Assembly: GCF_001662075.1 (NCBI RefSeq)
Contig: NZ_LYPL01000014.1
Coordinates: 1 to 64,000, forward strand
Origin: Rhizobium bangladeshense
GTDB lineage: Bacteria; Pseudomonadota; Alphaproteobacteria; Rhizobiales; Rhizobiaceae
Length of the DNA: 64,000 nt
Direction: 5' to 3'
Shown here: one piece after another, positions 61,582 through 64,000 of the stretch
Numbering within the stretch: the stretch's first letter is position 1
Layout: the number at the start of each line of letters is the position of its first letter
Notes under the pieces: model-generated
Told to the model about the DNA's origin: nothing
Databases searched by the model: none
Seen by the model: only the letters and a program-made list of their open reading frames with translations
Program-made: the position numbers and the translations under genes

Positions 61582-62802
61582 ATGATTCCCGCTCAACATT
61601 CCCCGACGGGTGAGGGAGCGCCGCCGCGCTTCCGACTGCTCAGCGCGCTTTCCTATTGTGCGCCGTTGCTGGTCAACGGCATCGTTCTGCCGTTCTTCCC
61701 CGTCTGGCTCGCGACCCACAGCTTCAGCGACCATGAGATCGGCATCATCCTTGCCATACCGATGGTGGTCCGCGTGCTGGTGGCGCCCATCGTTGCCATG
61801 ATCGCCGACCGCTTGAAGGAACGCGCCGACGTTCTGCTCTGGTCGGGCGGCCTGTCACTGCTGACAGCGATCGCGCTCTACTGGACGACAAGTTTCTGGC
61901 CGGTGACGATCGTCTATACGCTGCAGGGTGCCACCTTCGCGCCCTATCTGCCGGTCGTCGAATCGATCGTCATCTCCGGGGTGCGCCGCTGGGGGCTCGA
62001 CTACGGGTCGATGCGGGTCTGGGGGTCGATCGCCTTCATCGTGTCGACGCTCGTCGGCGGTCAGTTAATCAGCCGGTCGGGCGGTGAGATGGTGCTGCCG
62101 GTGATGGTGTTCGGCTTTGCCATGACCGTCGTCATGGCGATCTTCTGTCCGCGCATCGGGCCGACGCGGCGGCGCGGCCAGCCGATCAACATACCCGCCG
62201 CCACTGGCAGCGGCCTGCGCGAGCCGCATCTGCTGCTGCTTCTGATCGGCGTCGCCATCCAGCAGTCAAGCCATGCCGTGCTCAACGCTTTCTCGTCGAT
62301 CTACTGGCATCAGCTGGGCTTCTCCGGCGCTGAAGTCGGCCTGCTCTGGAGCGCCGGTGTCGCTTCGGAGGTGACGGTATTCTTCCTGTCGAAGCGTCTC
62401 AACCGTCGTTTCAATGCCTGGACGCTGATCCGATTCGGCTGCGCCGTCAGCGTCTGCCGCTGGATCCTGTTTCCCATGAGCACGGGCCTTGCCGGTTTTT
62501 TCCTGTTGCAATGCTTCCACGGCTTTACCTACGCCTTCGTGCATACCGGCGTGCAGCGGCGGATCGTGGCGACGGTGCAGGAGACGCAGGAATCCTCGGC
62601 TCAAGGCGCCTATTTCTTCTATGTCGGCATGGCGATGGCGCTGATGACCATCGCAGCAGGTTATCTCTTCGCCTTACTCGGCGTCGTCAGCTTTTACGTC
62701 ATGGCGCTGGTCGCGCTCTGTGGCCTCGGCCTCGTTATCTCGGCCTATTACCTTCAGCCCCAGAGGCTGCTTTCGGGCGGAAAAACCAGGGAAGCGGCGT
62801 AA
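61582..62802 (+). CDS. MFS transporter (HcaT-like)
   Basis: The 406-residue inner-membrane carrier has twelve hydrophobic helices. It belongs to the MFS_1-like group of 3-phenylpropionate permease HcaT, with LLVNGIVLPFFPVWLATHSF at helix 1, a typical MIADRLKERADVLLWSGG loop after helix 2, and RRWGLDYGSMRVWGSIAFI in the middle. The substrate is unknown; an organic acid or peptide is plausible. Its 3' end overlaps the convergent epimerase gene by 49 bp. Confidence 0.88.
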   Translation: MIPAQHSPTGEGAPPRFRLLSALSYCAPLLVNGIVLPFFPVWLATHSFSDHEIGIILAIPMVVRVLVAPIVAMIADRLKERADVLLWSGGLSLLTAIALYWTTSFWPVTIVYTLQGATFAPYLPVVESIVISGVRRWGLDYGSMRVWGSIAFIVSTLVGGQLISRSGGEMVLPVMVFGFAMTVVMAIFCPRIGPTRRRGQPINIPAATGSGLREPHLLLLLIGVAIQQSSHAVLNAFSSIYWHQLGFSGAEVGLLWSAGVASEVTVFFLSKRLNRRFNAWTLIRFGCAVSVCRWILFPMSTGLAGFFLLQCFHGFTYAFVHTGVQRRIVATVQETQESSAQGAYFFYVGMAMALMTIAAGYLFALLGVVSFYVMALVALCGLGLVISAYYLQPQRLLSGGKTREAA

Positions 62803-63737
62803 CGCAGGCCGGGCTCGCGGTCGTGGGCGAGCAGCAACGGGCCGTCGAGATCGACGAACTCGGCATTCTGGGCGAGCAGCACCGCCGGCGCCATGGCAAG
62901 CGAGGTGCCGACCATGCAGCCGATCATGATGGCGAAGCCGATCCGCTCGGCCTCCGTCTTCATCGCCAGGGCTTCGGTGAGGCCGCCTGACTTGTCGAGC
63001 TTGATGTTGATCGCGTCATAGCGGTCGGCAAGGCTTGCGAGGTCGCCGGTATGGTGGACGCTCTCGTCGGCGCAGACGAGGAGTGGGCGGCGGATCTCGG
63101 CAAGCAAGGCGTCGCGGCCGGCCGGCAGCGGCTGCTCGACGAGCGCCACACCCGCCTCCGCGGCGATGTTGAGGTGACGCTCCAGCGCCGCTTCCGGCCA
63201 GCCTTCATTGGCATCGAGGATGATTGCTGCCTTCGGCGCGGCCGCGCGGACGGCGCGGATGCGGCTTTCATCGTCGCCGGTGCCGACCTTGACCTTCAGC
63301 AGGGCGCGGCCGGCATGTTCGCGCGCCTGGGCCGCCATCACCTCCGGTTCGCCGAGCGAAATGGTATAGGCTGTCGTCAGCGGTTTCGGATCGGCAATGC
63401 CCAGTCGACACGCGACGCTTTGGCCCGTCTGTTTCGCTTCCAGATCCCAGAGGGCGCAATCGACGGCGTTGCGGGCAGCGCCGGGCGGCATCGCTGACAA
63501 CAGGTCGCGCCGCGAGATGCCTGCCTCGATAAGCGGACGCGCGGCTTCGATCTGCGCAAGAACGCTCTGCATCGTCTCGCCGTAGCGGCGATAGGGCACG
63601 CATTCGCCATGCCCCTCAGCCCCTTCGTCCGTCAACGTGCAGGTGATGACCTCGGCCTGCGTCTTTGCGCCGCGCGCGATTGTGAAGGTTCCTGCAATCG
63701 GAAAGGAATTCATCTGGATATCAAGGATGCGCGGCAT
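62754..63737 (-). CDS. L-Ala-D/L-Glu (dipeptide) epimerase, enolase superfamily
   Basis: The 327-residue enolase-superfamily enzyme has the catalytic Lys pair LLKVKVG (near 150) and a second Lys in INIKLDKSGG near 252. The metal-binding acids are in ILDANEGW, VEQPLPAG and CADESVHH. It resembles dipeptide epimerases that recycle murein peptides. The enolase N-terminal cap with GECVPYRRYGET is intact. The ATG at 63737 has aggac upstream. The last 49 bp overlap the MFS gene on the other strand. The neighbouring carrier might import the peptide, but that is inference. Confidence 0.88.
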   Translation of the reverse strand: MPRILDIQMNSFPIAGTFTIARGAKTQAEVITCTLTDEGAEGHGECVPYRRYGETMQSVLAQIEAARPLIEAGISRRDLLSAMPPGAARNAVDCALWDLEAKQTGQSVACRLGIADPKPLTTAYTISLGEPEVMAAQAREHAGRALLKVKVGTGDDESRIRAVRAAAPKAAIILDANEGWPEAALERHLNIAAEAGVALVEQPLPAGRDALLAEIRRPLLVCADESVHHTGDLASLADRYDAINIKLDKSGGLTEALAMKTEAERIGFAIMIGCMVGTSLAMAPAVLLAQNAEFVDLDGPLLLAHDREPGLRYAASLVFPPESSLWG

Positions 63738-63835
63738 TATTGCTGTCCTGCGAGCATGGAAATTGCACGTCGCTTCTGTATATTGACGCGCCGGGCGACG
63801 AACCGCTTCGCGAGTCGGCACTGTGGCTGTAAGCA

Positions 63836-64000
63836 TTGAAAGACACAAGTATCTTGAACGCCGAGAATCGCAACGCTGCCTCGCTTGCCGTGGACGACCA
63901 GTCCGATGGTTCGGGACAGCATGTGCGTCTTAGCGGCAACTGGCGCAGTGCCTATGTGCATCTTGTGCTGCGCGATTTCGAAAAGCTCCTGCTCCAGAAG
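63836..64000 (+). CDS. MlaE-like lipid-transport permease, N-terminal part only
   Basis: The frame runs off the window end. It begins at a TTG (63836 or 63854, both in frame) and reads about 50 residues including SGQHVRLSGNW and YVHLVLRDFEKLLLQ. This resembles the STAS-like N-terminus of rhizobial MlaE permeases for phospholipid transport. It could be another STAS protein, as only the leading part is visible. Divergent from the epimerase. Confidence 0.55.
   Translation, partial: MKDTSILNAENRNAASLAVDDQSDGSGQHVRLSGNWRSAYVHLVLRDFEKLLLQK

Overview
The window looks like chromosome of a Rhizobium species, probably the R. leguminosarum / R. etli group. This is inferred from the high GC content, rhizobial-type palindromic intergenic repeats, the gene content (NADP malic enzyme with a phosphotransacetylase-like tail, bluB, DUF2865, TadG-like vWA protein, exoZ-like acyltransferase) and recognisable proteins such as RpiA and MoaA. 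No rRNA, tRNA, CRISPR array, phage or intact insertion sequence was seen. The species call rests on memory of families, not on a search.

Layout. 1-575: a 17-bp inverted repeat and a degraded LysR remnant. 576-4564: mobBA, an EamA exporter, an SDR and a GntR regulator. 4983-11357: a five-gene operon (NRAMP-like transporter, pxpA, YcsI-like hydro-lyase, fused pxpBC, fused biotin carboxylase/BCCP) that resembles the Bacillus ycsFGI-kipIA locus and is divergent from the GntR gene. 11347-21382: a sugar or polyol catabolic island with two SDR dehydrogenases, a ribose-type ABC transporter, a split transketolase, an FGGY kinase and a SorC/DeoR regulator. It is organised as two divergent operons with near-identical palindromes at the control points. 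21527-28833: moaA, DUF971, ltrA, a frameshifted NTF2-like gene, a MarR/hydrolase pair, a PPOX protein, a GGEEF cyclase and two tandem sub-60-residue membrane ORFs. 28867-34366: a class I and a class II fumarase flanking a VCBS-like protein and an ExoZ-like acyltransferase. 34771-42675: L,D-transpeptidase, gph, rpiA, DUF2059, acylphosphatase, gor and a TadG-like protein. 42902-51164: class II DAHP synthase, an ABC exporter, GFA, DUF1003, nadE, a beta-propeller protein and class I DAHP synthase. 51200-52395: an aromatic-amino-acid attenuator for the class I enzyme, back to back with a cobalamin riboswitch in front of bluB. 52399-64000: DUF2865, a COQ7-like protein, RNase H, malic enzyme, GNAT, a BBE-type FAD oxidase, histidine phosphatase, an LpxH-like phosphatase, an MFS carrier, a dipeptide epimerase and the start of an MlaE-like permease.

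The most interesting material is regulatory or modular. The attenuator upstream of class I aroG has a Tyr/Phe-rich leader ORF and mutually exclusive hairpins that can be written out base by base. The split-transketolase island has a shared operator. The oxoprolinase-like locus carries its own biotin carboxylase. Three 22-bp palindromic repeats lie upstream of gor. Two tiny tandem membrane-protein ORFs would be missed by normal gene calling.
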